The notes under the pieces were generated by a model. That model saw only the letters and a list, made by a program, of their open reading frames with translations, ran no database searches and was not told the DNA's origin. Below, piece after piece: positions 32,267 through 40,744 of a stretch of DNA of 64,000 nt (its first letter is position 1; each line of letters starts with the position of its first letter). The stretch covers positions 1-64,000 of the forward strand of contig NZ_CP102357.1 of NCBI RefSeq assembly GCF_009696685.2. The letters run 5' to 3'. Origin of the DNA: Paracoccus sp. SMMA_5_TC. GTDB taxonomy: Bacteria > Pseudomonadota > Alphaproteobacteria > Rhodobacterales > Rhodobacteraceae. Position numbers and translations under genes: made by a program.

Positions 32267-34303
32267 TCACAGATCCTTGACCAACCGCAGTGCGTCATAG
32301 ATCGCCGCGTGGGTGTTGCGCGCCGCCACCGCGTCGCCGATGCGGTAAAGCTGGAAGCTCCCCGCGGGGTTGCGCAGCAGATCCTGGGCTTCGCCGCGGG
32401 TCAGCGCGGCATAATCGACCTCGCCCAGGTTCGTGGACAGGGGCTTCAGCTGGAAATACAGATCGTCCAGCGGCCTTGTGCCGTGGTTCACCACCACCTG
32501 ATCGACGATGCGGTCGCGGGTGATGCCGCCATAGTCGCTGCCCAGCCGCGCCAGCAGCAGGTTGCCCTGGCGCGCGACCGACAACAGCCGCCAGGTCACG
32601 GTGAAGGTGGTGTCGCGCCCTTGCAGGTTGCGCATATAGGGCACCAGGTTCATCGCCATGACCTCGGGGGCAAAGCTGCGGTCGGGGGTCACGATCTCGA
32701 CCGCGGCGCCGGTGGCCGAAATCAGATCGGCCGCCTGCAACGCCGCATGATCGCCCGCATCGTCAAAGATCAGCACGTTGCGGCCCGGCTTCACGTCGCC
32801 CGACAGGATGTCCCAGGCCGAGCAGACAAGTTCGTTGCCCTGCGCCAGCACATTGACATGCGGCAGGCCGCCGGTGGCGACGATGACCGCATCGGGCCGG
32901 GTGGCCAGGACATCGCTGGTCTCGGCATAGCTGTTGAACCGGAACTGCACGCCGCGGGCCTGGCACTGCGCCAGACGCCAGGCGATGATCGCGCCCATCT
33001 CGCGCCGGCGCGCGTCGCGGGCGGTCAGCCGTATCTGGCCGCCGGGCTGGTCGGCGGCCTCGAACACGATCACGGAGTGGCCGCGTTCGGCGGCGACGCG
33101 GGCGGCCTCCATGCCCGCGGGTCCGGCGCCGATGATGGTGATGCGTCTTTGCGCCGGGGCCGGCGGGATGGCATGCGGCATGGTCTGTTCGCGCCCCGTG
33201 GCGGCATTGTGCAGGCAAAAGGCCATGCCGCCCTGATAGATACGGTCCAGGCAATAATTGGCGCCGACGCAGGGGCGGATGTCATCTTCGCGCCCTTCGA
33301 CGATCTTGCGCACCAGATGCGGGTCGGCCATATGCGCGCGCGTCATTCCCACCATGTCGATCAGCCCCGCGGCGATGGCATGGCGTGCGGTCGCAACATC
33401 CGGGATCTTGGCGGCGTGAAAGGTGGGAAAGTTCGTGGCCCGACGAATGGCGCCGGCGAATTCCAGATGCGGGGCGTTGCGCATGCCCTGCACCGGGATC
33501 ACGTCGGTCAGCCCGGCATCGGTGTCGATATGGCCGCGCACCACGTTCAGGAAATCGACCAGCCCGCTGTCCCTGAGCCGGGCCGAGATCGCCAGCCCCT
33601 CGGCCGCGGTGATGCCGCCGGGCAAGCATTCGTCGCCGGTGTAGCGGATGCCGACGATGAAATCGGGGCCGCAGCGGTCGCGGATGCCGCGCAGGATGTC
33701 GAAGGCAAAGCGCAGCCGGTTGTCCAGGTCACCGCCATAGGGGGCGTCCAGATCGTTGGTCAGCGGCGACCAGAACTGGTCGATCAGATGGCCATAGGCC
33801 TGCAGTTCGATCCCGTCCAGGCCGGCTGCCCGCATCCGTTCGGCCGCATCGACGTAATCGCCGATGATGCGGGCGATGTCCCAGTCCTCCATCTTCTTGG
33901 GAAAGGATCGATGCGCCGCCTCGCGTTCGTGGCCGGGCGAAACCACCGGCAGCCAGTCGGCCTTGTCCCAGCGGGTGCGCCGGCCCAGATGCGTCAGCTG
34001 GATCATCACCGCGCAGCCGTGGTCGTGACATTCGTCGGCCAGCCGCCGCATCCAGCCCACCACCTCGTCCCGCCAGGCCAGGATATTGTTGAACACCGGC
34101 GGGCTGTCGCGCGAGACCGAGGCCGAGCCCGCCGTCATCGTCAGGGCGACGCCCGCCTTCGCGCGCTCGACGTGATAGGCGCGATAGCGGTCCTTGGGCA
34201 TCCCGTCCTCGGGATAGGCGGGTTCGTGGCTGGTGATCATGATGCGATTGCGCAGCGTCAGATGCTTCAACCGATAGGGCTGCAGAAGGGGATCGTTCGA
34301 CAT
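32267..34303 (-). CDS. StcD/DgcA-like N-methyl amino acid demethylase (flavin oxidoreductase)
   Basis: Iron-sulphur flavoprotein of 678 residues. An N-terminal old-yellow-enzyme-like TIM barrel binds FMN (RNRIMITSHEPAY...IELQAYGHLIDQFWSPLTND...YGGDLDNRLRF). The cluster region is CVGANYC followed 11 residues later by Cys, and a C-terminal FAD/NAD module starts with ITIIGAGPAGMEAARVA (about residue 388). Relatives demethylate dimethylglycine (DgcA) or N-methylproline (StcD). The second cluster Cys is Ala here. The ATG at 34303 was preferred over an upstream GTG. Neighbouring proline-type genes favour an N-methylproline-like substrate. Confidence 0.85.
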   Translation of the reverse strand: MSNDPLLQPYRLKHLTLRNRIMITSHEPAYPEDGMPKDRYRAYHVERAKAGVALTMTAGSASVSRDSPPVFNNILAWRDEVVGWMRRLADECHDHGCAVMIQLTHLGRRTRWDKADWLPVVSPGHEREAAHRSFPKKMEDWDIARIIGDYVDAAERMRAAGLDGIELQAYGHLIDQFWSPLTNDLDAPYGGDLDNRLRFAFDILRGIRDRCGPDFIVGIRYTGDECLPGGITAAEGLAISARLRDSGLVDFLNVVRGHIDTDAGLTDVIPVQGMRNAPHLEFAGAIRRATNFPTFHAAKIPDVATARHAIAAGLIDMVGMTRAHMADPHLVRKIVEGREDDIRPCVGANYCLDRIYQGGMAFCLHNAATGREQTMPHAIPPAPAQRRITIIGAGPAGMEAARVAAERGHSVIVFEAADQPGGQIRLTARDARRREMGAIIAWRLAQCQARGVQFRFNSYAETSDVLATRPDAVIVATGGLPHVNVLAQGNELVCSAWDILSGDVKPGRNVLIFDDAGDHAALQAADLISATGAAVEIVTPDRSFAPEVMAMNLVPYMRNLQGRDTTFTVTWRLLSVARQGNLLLARLGSDYGGITRDRIVDQVVVNHGTRPLDDLYFQLKPLSTNLGEVDYAALTRGEAQDLLRNPAGSFQLYRIGDAVAARNTHAAIYDALRLVKDL

Positions 34304-34345
34304 CGCCTTGGCCGTGACAGAGAGGGTTGGGACCAAGGATCGAAG

Positions 34346-34388
34346 AAATGTTCACTTATGTCAATTTATAAATCACATGTGAACATTT
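34346..34388. promoter_or_regulatory. Wide inverted repeat in the demethylase/reductase divergent gap
   Basis: Perfect 10-bp arms AAATGTTCAC and GTGAACATTT are separated by 23 bp of A+T-rich DNA. The arm centres are 33 bp apart, three helical turns, so two dimers could bind the same face. It lies 43 bp from the demethylase start and 78 bp from the reductase start. This is a probable operator; no regulator gene for it is adjacent. Confidence 0.6.
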
Positions 34389-34466
34389 CGCCGCCGAACG
34401 TTCTGGCGCGGGGCTGCCATGGCGTGGCAGGATGGTCGCGAGCGGTGCGATCGGGGACAGGCGGCG

Positions 34467-35270
34467 ATGCGGGTCGGAATCATCGGGGCAACGGGTTGGC
34501 TGGGCTCGGCAATGGGGGCGGGATTGCTGGCGCGCGGCATCGTGCGGCCCGGCGATCTGGTGGTGTTGAACCGCAGCGGCCGCTGCGGCGATTATCATGG
34601 CCAGGCGCAGGTGGTCTGGGCCAGCGACGCGGCCGATCTGGTGGCGCGCAGCGATGTGGTCGTGATCTCGATCCGGCCGCAGGATTGGCCCGGTCTGCGG
34701 CTGGTGGCGCGCGACCGGCTGGTCTTGTCCTTCATGGCGGGGGTCGAGGCGCGTGCGCTGGCGCGCTGCGGTGGGCGGATCGTGCGGGCCATGCCCAATG
34801 CGGCGGCAGAGATCGGCGCTTCGTATTCGCCGTTCTGGGCGGCGCCGGGTGTCAGCGATCAGGACCGCCAGCGCGTGCGGCGGCTGCTGGCGGCGATCGG
34901 CACCACCGATGAGCTGGCGGATGAATCCGACATCGACCTGATGACCGCCCTGCCCGGTTCGGGCGCCGCCTATCCGGCGTTGATGGCGGTGGCCATGGCC
35001 GGTTTTCTGCGCCAGCACGGCGTGGACGAGGCCATCGCCTGGCGCGCGGCCGAGGCGGCGGTCGTCGGCGGCGCCCGGCTGCTGCAAGGCCGCATTTCCG
35101 AGGCGCCCGCCATCATCGCCGTCTATCGCGATTACCGCGGCACCACCGCGGCGGGGCTAGAGGCGGCCGAGGCCGCCGGTTTCAGCCGCGCCGTGCTGGC
35201 GGCGCTACAGGCGGCAACCGACAAGGCCCGGGCGATGGCGGCGGCTCAGCCCGGCGCCCCCGGTCCCTGA
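34467..35270 (+). CDS. Pyrroline-5-carboxylate reductase-like protein
   Basis: NAD(P)-dependent reductase of 267 residues, ProC family. The nucleotide-binding MRVGIIGATGWLGSAMGAGLL opens the protein, with VVVISIRPQDW and IVRAMPNAAAEIG as in P5C reductases. The C-terminal dimer part holds ALPGSGAAYPALMAVAMA. It is divergent from the demethylase gene across the inverted repeat. It is likely to reduce a cyclic imine made in proline-type catabolism, not to serve general proline synthesis, but this is context only. The ribosome site is weak. Confidence 0.82.
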   Translation: MRVGIIGATGWLGSAMGAGLLARGIVRPGDLVVLNRSGRCGDYHGQAQVVWASDAADLVARSDVVVISIRPQDWPGLRLVARDRLVLSFMAGVEARALARCGGRIVRAMPNAAAEIGASYSPFWAAPGVSDQDRQRVRRLLAAIGTTDELADESDIDLMTALPGSGAAYPALMAVAMAGFLRQHGVDEAIAWRAAEAAVVGGARLLQGRISEAPAIIAVYRDYRGTTAAGLEAAEAAGFSRAVLAALQAATDKARAMAAAQPGAPGP

Positions 35271-36217
35271 CAGGCAAGGCTGCGGGCGATCCAGTCCGCG
35301 ATCATCAGGTCCAGATGCGCACCGCCGCCGTTCTTGAACACGGTTACTTCCTGTGCCGACTGCCGACGGCGGGCATCGGGACGCACAAGATCATACAGAT
35401 CGCCCAGCACGCTGTCCGCGGTGATGGCACCCGAGGCAATGGGCAGCATCAGCTCGCCGATATGGCCCAGGGTGGTGTCGCGGCTGTCCACGAACAGCGC
35501 GGCGCGCGCCATCAGCGCGTCGTCGGCCTCGCGCATGTCGGCCTTGTAGGCGCCGATCAGGTCGACATGGGTGCCAGGCCGCACCCAGTCGCCGCGAATG
35601 ACCGGCTGGCGCGCCATGGTGGCGGCAGCGACGATATCGGCCCCGGCGACCGCCGGCTCCAGATCGGCGACCGCCGCCAGTTCGGCGCCGATGCCCGCGA
35701 TGCCGGCGATCAATGCCTGTGCCTGTTCGGGCCGGCGCGACCAGATCGACACCCGCTCCAGCTGCGGCAGAACCGCGGTATAGGCGCGCACCAGGCTGGC
35801 CGCGACCGTGCCCGCGCCCAGGATCAGCAGGTGCCGGCTGTCGGGCCGGGCCAGCAGGCTGGCGCCCAGGACGGAATCGGCGGCGGTCTTGTATTCGGTC
35901 ACCAGCCGGCTTTCGACGATCGCCCGCAGGCTGCCGGTGTCGTCGTCAAAGACCAGCATCGCCCCCTGCACCGTCGGCAATCCGCGCGCGGTATTGCCGT
36001 CGAACACGGTAAAGGTCTTGGCGCCATAGCCCAGGCCGGGAATATGGGCCGATCGGCTCATCATGGTGCCGGTCGCCGGGCCCAGGAACACGTCGCGGAT
36101 TTCGGCGCGCGGCAGCAGGTGGCCCTGGCGCAAGGCCTGAACCGCGCCGGACCAGTCCAGCCGGCCGGCGGCGCGTTCGTGGGTCAGAAATTCGATGACG
36201 GATCGGTCGGGGATCAC
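35246..36217 (-). CDS. Ornithine cyclodeaminase/mu-crystallin family protein, probable pyrroline-2-carboxylate reductase
   Basis: Protein of 323 residues with the OCD fold: substrate part MMSRSAHIPGLGYGAKTFTVFDGN, ESRLVTEYKTAADSVLGASLLA, then Rossmann LLILGAGTVAASLVRAY. In hydroxyproline catabolism such proteins reduce pyrroline-2-carboxylate to proline, and they often follow a proline-racemase-type dehydratase, as here. I chose the GTG at 36217 because GAGGAG stands 9 nt before it; the ATG at 36238 overlaps the upstream gene and has no ribosome site. The end overlaps the convergent reductase gene by 25 bp. Confidence 0.85.
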   Translation of the reverse strand: MIPDRSVIEFLTHERAAGRLDWSGAVQALRQGHLLPRAEIRDVFLGPATGTMMSRSAHIPGLGYGAKTFTVFDGNTARGLPTVQGAMLVFDDDTGSLRAIVESRLVTEYKTAADSVLGASLLARPDSRHLLILGAGTVAASLVRAYTAVLPQLERVSIWSRRPEQAQALIAGIAGIGAELAAVADLEPAVAGADIVAAATMARQPVIRGDWVRPGTHVDLIGAYKADMREADDALMARAALFVDSRDTTLGHIGELMLPIASGAITADSVLGDLYDLVRPDARRRQSAQEVTVFKNGGGAHLDLMIADWIARSLACQGPGAPG

Positions 36218-36230
36218 GGGGCAACGCTCC

Positions 36231-37259
36231 TCATGCATCGGATGGCCAGGTGTCGGCCAGGCGATAGCCGGCCGGAAAGGGGTCGGCGGGGTCAAGCATC
36301 AGCTGTCGTGTTCCGATGATCCAGCCCCGTCCGGATACCATCGGACGGATGGCCGTGCGCCCGGCCAGATCGACCAGCGAGTCGATGGCGCAATCAAATT
36401 CGGTATCCAGGATAGAGCGTCCGATGAACCTGTCGCCGGTCTGCATCAGGCCGCGAGCCTGCAGCACCGCCATGCGTGCCGAGCATCCCGTTCCGGTGGG
36501 CGAACGGTCGATCTTGCCCGGGCGGATGGCGACGGCGCTGCGGCCGGTCAGAACCCCACCGCTGCGGCTGACCGGTTCGGTGAACTGGCAGAAGGAAACA
36601 TGATCCCAACCGTTGAGCGGATGGCGAAAGCCAAGCTGCTCGTTGGCCGCGCGCGTGATCGCCATGCCCGCCTGCGCAAGATCGCGGGCCTGATCGGGGG
36701 CAATGCGCAGACCAAGCGCGGCGGCATCCACCAGCACGAAACTGTCGCCGCCATAGGCGATATCGACCGACAGGCTGCCCAGCCCTGCGACCTCGATCCG
36801 GGCATCCAGCCTGTCGGCAAAGGAAGGCACGTTCCAAAACCTGATCCGTTCGGCCTTGCCGTCGCGGCACTCGGCCTCGATCTCGATCACGCCGGCGGGT
36901 GCCTCCAGCCTCAGCCGGGTCACCGGCTCTTGCATGGGAAGGATGCCGGTATCCAGCAGGACCGTGGCGACGCAGATCGCGTTCGACCCGGACATCGGCG
37001 GGGTATCGGCAGGTTCCATGATGATCCAGCCCATCTGGGCGCCCGGATCACGGGGCGGCACCAGCAGATTGACATGCCTGAAAACGCCCCCGCGCGGTTC
37101 GTTCAGCACGAAATCGCGCAGCTTGCCATCGGCGGCGATCCAGCGCGCCTGGTCCCACAGGCTTTCCCCGGGCGGAGGCGCGACACCCCCCACGATCACA
37201 TCCCCCACCTCGCCCTCGGCGTGGCAGGATACCACATGCACGATCCTGGAACTGCGCAT
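36231..37259 (-). CDS. Proline racemase family protein (hydroxyproline epimerase/dehydratase), Ser-Cys type
   Basis: Protein of 342 residues from the family of proline racemase, 4-hydroxyproline epimerase and trans-3-hydroxyproline dehydratase. The first active-site position is Ser in [11 protein letters not shown], where racemases have Cys; the second is Cys in [14 protein letters not shown]. Cys-Cys proteins epimerise, and Cys-Thr proteins dehydrate trans-3-hydroxyproline. The Ser-Cys class is less well known. The next gene is of the pyrroline-2-carboxylate reductase type, which supports a role in hydroxyproline or hydroxyproline-betaine breakdown. Confidence 0.85.
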   Translation of the reverse strand: MRSSRIVHVVSCHAEGEVGDVIVGGVAPPPGESLWDQARWIAADGKLRDFVLNEPRGGVFRHVNLLVPPRDPGAQMGWIIMEPADTPPMSGSNAICVATVLLDTGILPMQEPVTRLRLEAPAGVIEIEAECRDGKAERIRFWNVPSFADRLDARIEVAGLGSLSVDIAYGGDSFVLVDAAALGLRIAPDQARDLAQAGMAITRAANEQLGFRHPLNGWDHVSFCQFTEPVSRSGGVLTGRSAVAIRPGKIDRSPTGTGCSARMAVLQARGLMQTGDRFIGRSILDTEFDCAIDSLVDLAGRTAIRPMVSGRGWIIGTRQLMLDPADPFPAGYRLADTWPSDA

Positions 37260-37415
37260 CCCTTGCCACCCCGACTGCTGCGAATGCCATGCTTGGCCCG
37301 GTCATGTCCGGCCTGTCAAGACAGCCGCCAGCCCACTCCCATGACCATACGACGCAAGGGTGCAGGTCGCGCCGCCTGCCCGGCGTGACCCGTGCGCGCG
37401 AGGGTCAGCGTTCTT

Positions 37416-38576
37416 TCATGCGTTCAGCCGCGCAAGGATGCGATCCATCATGCGGTCGCAGGCGGCCAGTTGCTGCAGCGTCAGATATTCGTCGGCCTTG
37501 TGCCCCTGGCCGTTCATGTCGCCGGGGCCGCAGACCACCGTGGGGAAACCGTATTGCGAAAGGTATCCTGCCTCGGTGCCGTAAGAGACCTTGATCGGCG
37601 GCGCATTGCCGGCAAGGCCCGCCACCTCGGCCACCGCGGGATGGTCGGCGGCGATCTGCAGGCCGGGATAGGTGTTCGTCACCGCCAGTTCGATGCCGGC
37701 GGCGGGATCTCGGTCGCGGCAGCGGTCAAGGATGTCCTGCACCTCGGCTTGCAGGCGGGTCAGGAAATCCGCGGGCGCATCGGCGGGCAGGTGGCGGAAC
37801 TCGAAGCTCAGCTGCGCGCGGTCGGGGACGATGTTCAGTGCGGTGCCGCCCGACAGCGTGCCCACATGCACCGTGGAAAACGCGATGTCATAGCCGGCAT
37901 CCTGATGCGGCCCGGTGGCGTAATCGTCCTGCATCCGGCGCAGCGCCGCAATCAGGTCGGTGGCCAGGTGCAGGCTGTTGACATGGCGCGGCGCGACCGA
38001 GGAATGGCCCGGCGTGCTGCGGCACAGCGCGGTGAAGGCGGCCTTGCCCTTGTGGCCGATGGCGGGCGCCATGCCGGTGGGCTCGCCCACGATGCACAGG
38101 TCGGGTTGCCAACCCAGGGCGCGGATGCCCGGCCCCATGTCGCGGATGCCGGTGCAGCCCACCTCTTCGTCATAGGAAATCAGCAGCATCAGCGGTAGTT
38201 TCGGGGTTGACCGCCCGGCCCGGCCGGCCAGCGACAGCGCCGCCGCCAGAAAGCCCTTCATGTCGGTGGTGCCGCGCCCGTAAAGCCGGCCCTCGGCCCG
38301 GGTCAGAGCAAAGGGTGGGCGCGTCCAGTCCTGCCCGGCAACCGGCACCACATCGCTGTGCGCCGACAGCAGGATGCCGCCCCGGGTGCCGCCCAGATGC
38401 GCCGCCAGCCCGGCCTTGCGCCCGTCGGCCGAGGGCAGGCGCCGGGTGGCAAAGCCGGCGGCCGCAAGATGCGCTTCGGCCAGGGCGATCAGTTCGAGGT
38501 TGCTTTCGGCGCTGACCGTCGGACAGGCGACCAGCCGTTCCAGCAATGTCAGCGTCTCGGCATGGGGCATGGACAT
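37416..38576 (-). CDS. M20 metallopeptidase, acetylornithine deacetylase-like
   Basis: Zinc amidohydrolase of 386 residues that removes an N-acyl group from an amino acid. The metal sites are visible in LLSAHSDVVPV, GRGTTDMKGF, the catalytic DEEVGCTG and VGEPTG. The closest textbook relative is ArgE. The start at 38576 has AGGAAGG at 9 nt. There are no arginine genes nearby. A catabolic deacylase for an N-formyl, N-acetyl or N-carbamoyl amino acid fits the setting better, but the acyl group is unknown. Confidence 0.85.
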   Translation of the reverse strand: MSMPHAETLTLLERLVACPTVSAESNLELIALAEAHLAAAGFATRRLPSADGRKAGLAAHLGGTRGGILLSAHSDVVPVAGQDWTRPPFALTRAEGRLYGRGTTDMKGFLAAALSLAGRAGRSTPKLPLMLLISYDEEVGCTGIRDMGPGIRALGWQPDLCIVGEPTGMAPAIGHKGKAAFTALCRSTPGHSSVAPRHVNSLHLATDLIAALRRMQDDYATGPHQDAGYDIAFSTVHVGTLSGGTALNIVPDRAQLSFEFRHLPADAPADFLTRLQAEVQDILDRCRDRDPAAGIELAVTNTYPGLQIAADHPAVAEVAGLAGNAPPIKVSYGTEAGYLSQYGFPTVVCGPGDMNGQGHKADEYLTLQQLAACDRMMDRILARLNA

Positions 38577-38589
38577 GGGCGCAACCTTC

Positions 38590-38955
38590 CTAGCGGTCGA
38601 TGTGGCGGTCGGCGGGCTCGGGCTCGAACAGGCCCTTCTTCATCACGAATTTCACCCAGATCGCCGCCAGGGCGCAGCCGGCCAGCAGGGTGATGCCCGC
38701 CACGGTGAACACCCTGGTCGTCATTTCGGGCGTGGGCGAGGCATGGCGGATCGCATAGGCCATGCCGGCGATGCCCAGGATCTGCGGCAGCGGATACAGC
38801 GGGGTGCGGAACGGGCGCGGCATCTGCGGATAACGCCGGCGCAGCACGATCACATCGACATGCACGATGATATAGGCGATCAGCCAGGCGATCGCCGCGC
38901 CCACCAGCAGCAGCAGGATCGCATCGGCCTTCACGCCATAGATGCCGACCGGTGG
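38590..38955 (-). pseudogene. C-terminal remnant of an amino acid permease
   Basis: About 120 residues matching the last three membrane segments of an APC-type amino acid permease (KADAILLLLVGAAIAWLIAYIIVHVDVIVLRRRYP, then FRTPLYPLPQILGIAGM). A complete protein would be about 450-500 residues, so roughly three quarters are gone. No start or ribosome site exists at the break. Beyond about 38955 the frame loses permease character. It lies 13 bp downstream of the M20 start, on the same strand, suggesting that it once began that operon. Confidence 0.75.
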
Positions 38956-39045
38956 CTGCGCCGACGGTGGGTGGCACCGGGCCCGACGTGCCGCTGTAAG
39001 GCTGTTGCACAGCTGTCGGCACGGATGACGTTATGCCAACAGAAG

Positions 39046-39072
39046 CGGCCTCTGCCGGGCGGGCAGAGGCCG
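39046..39072. terminator. Hairpin terminator downstream of the etfA remnant
   Basis: Perfect 11-bp stem CGGCCTCTGCC / GGCAGAGGCCG with a 5-nt loop, 57 bp past the etfA stop on the minus strand. It seems to be the native etfA terminator carried along with the fragment. Confidence 0.6.
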
Positions 39073-39129
39073 TGATTTCTTTCGGGTCTCGGGGTTGCGG
39101 CCGGGTTGACCCGGGCCGCTCCCTGGTCC

Positions 39130-39460
39130 TTAGAGTTTTGCGGTCAGTTCGGGGACGGTTGTGAACAGGTCCCCGACGAGTCCGTAGTCTGCGATCTGGA
39201 AGATTGGGGCTTCCTCGTCCTTGTTGATGGCGACGATGACCTTGCTGTCCTTCATGCCGGCCAGGTGCTGGATCGCGCCCGAGATGCCGACGGCGATATA
39301 CAGTTCCGGCGCCACCACCTTGCCGGTCTGGCCGACCTGCCAGTCGTTCGGGGCATAGCCCGAATCGACCGCCGCGCGCGAGGCGCCGACCGCGGCGCCC
39401 AGCTTGTCGGCCAGGGCCTCGATCAGGTCGAAGCTTTCCTTCGAGCCGACGCCGCGCCGG
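39130..39460 (-). pseudogene. etfA: 3' remnant of electron transfer flavoprotein alpha subunit
   Basis: About 110 C-terminal residues of EtfA, including the FAD-binding [66 protein letters not shown] and the end [21 protein letters not shown]. It is very close to Paracoccus EtfA as I remember it. About 200 N-terminal residues and any etfB are missing. At about 39450-39462 the frame runs directly into a monooxygenase fragment on the other strand. ETF is the electron acceptor of TMADH-type and DgcA-type enzymes, so a dedicated ETF would have made sense here. Confidence 0.85.
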
Positions 39461-40217
39461 GGTCGAGGTGCGCGAGGTGCGGCGCAACCAGGGTCGGGCC
39501 GGTTTTACCGTGACCACCTCGGCCGGGGTGTTCGAGGCCAATCACGTCGTCGCCGCCACCGGCCCGTTCCAGAAGCCGGTCATCCCGCCGGTGATTTCGC
39601 AGGATGCGGGGGTGGCCCAGATCCATTCCAGCGACTATCGCAACCCGCGGCAGCTGGCACCCGGGGCGGTGCTGGTCGTCGGGGCGGGTTCGTCCGGGGT
39701 GCAAATCGCCGACGAACTGCTGCGCGCCGGCCGCAAGGTCTATCTGTCGGTCGGTCCGCATGACCGCCCGCCGCGGGCCTATCGCGGTCGCGACTTCTGC
39801 TGGTGGCTGGGCGTGCTGGGCAAATGGGACATGGCCGCGCCCAATCCCGGGACCGAGCATGTGACCATTGCCGTCAGCGGCGCCCATGGCGGCGAGACCG
39901 TCGATTTCCGTCGGCTGGGCAATCGCGGGATGGTGCTGACGGGCGTGACCGACGGCTACCGCGACGGCATCGTGACCTTTGCCGACGACCTGCGGCGCAA
40001 CCTCGATCAGGGCGATGCGAATTACCTGGAGCTTCTGGACGCGGCCGACGCCTATGTGGCGCGCAATGGCCTGGGCCTGCCCTGGCAGTCGCGCCGCGGC
40101 TCGAGCTTCATCTGGGGGGTGTGGCACGATGCCAGGCACATCGCCGAACAGATCGCCATCCAGAACAAGTATATGGATTATCACGCCCAGGCGCTGCGCG
40201 AGCCGCAACCCGCCTGA
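39458..40217 (+). pseudogene. C-terminal remnant of a flavin-containing monooxygenase
   Basis: About 250 residues from a group B (FMO/CzcO-like) flavoprotein monooxygenase. The second nucleotide site is present (VLVVGAGSSGVQIADELLRAGRKVYLSVG), as is the end RRGSSFIWGVWHDARHIAEQIAIQNKYM. The N-terminal FAD site (first GxGxxG, about 150-180 residues) is missing, so the protein cannot be active as such. The 5' break is the junction with etfA. An imidazole- or amine-oxidising role in the adjacent operon is possible but unproven. Confidence 0.8.
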
Positions 40218-40227
40218 CCGCTGCTGC

Positions 40228-40242
40228 TTAGGCTCAGCCTAT
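40228..40242. promoter_or_regulatory. LysR-type operator upstream of the ridA operon
   Basis: TTAGGC-TCA-GCCTAT, a palindrome of the LysR T-N11-A form, 82 bp before the first gene. The same word, TTAGGC-AAA-GCCTAA, lies in the potA/lysR gap 10 kb away, so one regulator probably controls both units. Confidence 0.65.
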
Positions 40243-40323
40243 GCAGGGATGAGCAAGAGTTTTCTTTTTCCACGCTGCGGCTTGCGGAAAAACCGCCAGC
40301 AAGCCCGACCGACGGAGACCCAC

Positions 40324-40740
40324 ATGGCCCATACCCGCATTCGCAAGTTCAACACCAGGGAAACCTATCCTGAACAGAACCTGGACAACGACCTGTGCCA
40401 GGCCGTCGTCACCCAGGGTGGCCGCATCGTCTGGCTGCGCGGCCAATGCCCTCAGGATCTGGACACCGCCAGGAACATCGACAGCCACGACCCGGTCGAA
40501 CAGACCCACAAGGTCATGCAGAACATCCGGCAGCTGATCGAGGAAGCCGGCGGCAGCATGGAGCACCTGGTGAAGGTGGTCGTCTATCTGACCGACGTGC
40601 GCCACCGCGAAGCCGTCTATCGCACCATGGGCGAATACCTGAAGGGCGTGCATCCCGTTTCGACCGGGCTGGTGGTGCAGGCGCTGGCGCGGCCGGAATG
40701 GCTGGTCGAAATCGACGGCACCGCCGTCATTCCGGGCTAG
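40324..40740 (+). CDS. RidA family protein without the catalytic arginine
   Basis: Small YjgF/YER057c/UK114-fold protein of 138 residues (VVTQGGRIVWLRGQCPQDLDT, EAGGSMEHLVKVVVYLTDVRHREAVYRTMGEYL). True RidA enamine deaminases have an Arg in a PARS-type motif; here that place reads HPVSTGL. It therefore belongs with the Rid subfamilies of unknown activity and should not be called an imine deaminase outright. It starts the operon with DUF1028, aldehyde dehydrogenase and amine dehydrogenase; the spacing to the next gene is 4 bp. Confidence 0.88.
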   Translation: MAHTRIRKFNTRETYPEQNLDNDLCQAVVTQGGRIVWLRGQCPQDLDTARNIDSHDPVEQTHKVMQNIRQLIEEAGGSMEHLVKVVVYLTDVRHREAVYRTMGEYLKGVHPVSTGLVVQALARPEWLVEIDGTAVIPG

Positions 40741-40744
40741 GGCG

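Noticed and set aside
36218..36238. ATG at 36238 as the start of the ornithine cyclodeaminase-like gene
   Set aside because: It has no ribosome site, whereas the GTG at 36217 follows GAGGAG at 9 nt. The alternative adds only seven residues.
38955..39460. The etfA 3' end as an attachment-site duplication of an integrated element
   Set aside because: At about 330 bp it is long for an att duplication, no integrase or second copy is visible, and flanking genes are themselves truncated.
40324..40740. Calling the RidA-like protein a 2-iminobutanoate/enamine deaminase
   Set aside because: The arginine needed for that reaction is not at its place in HPVSTGL.
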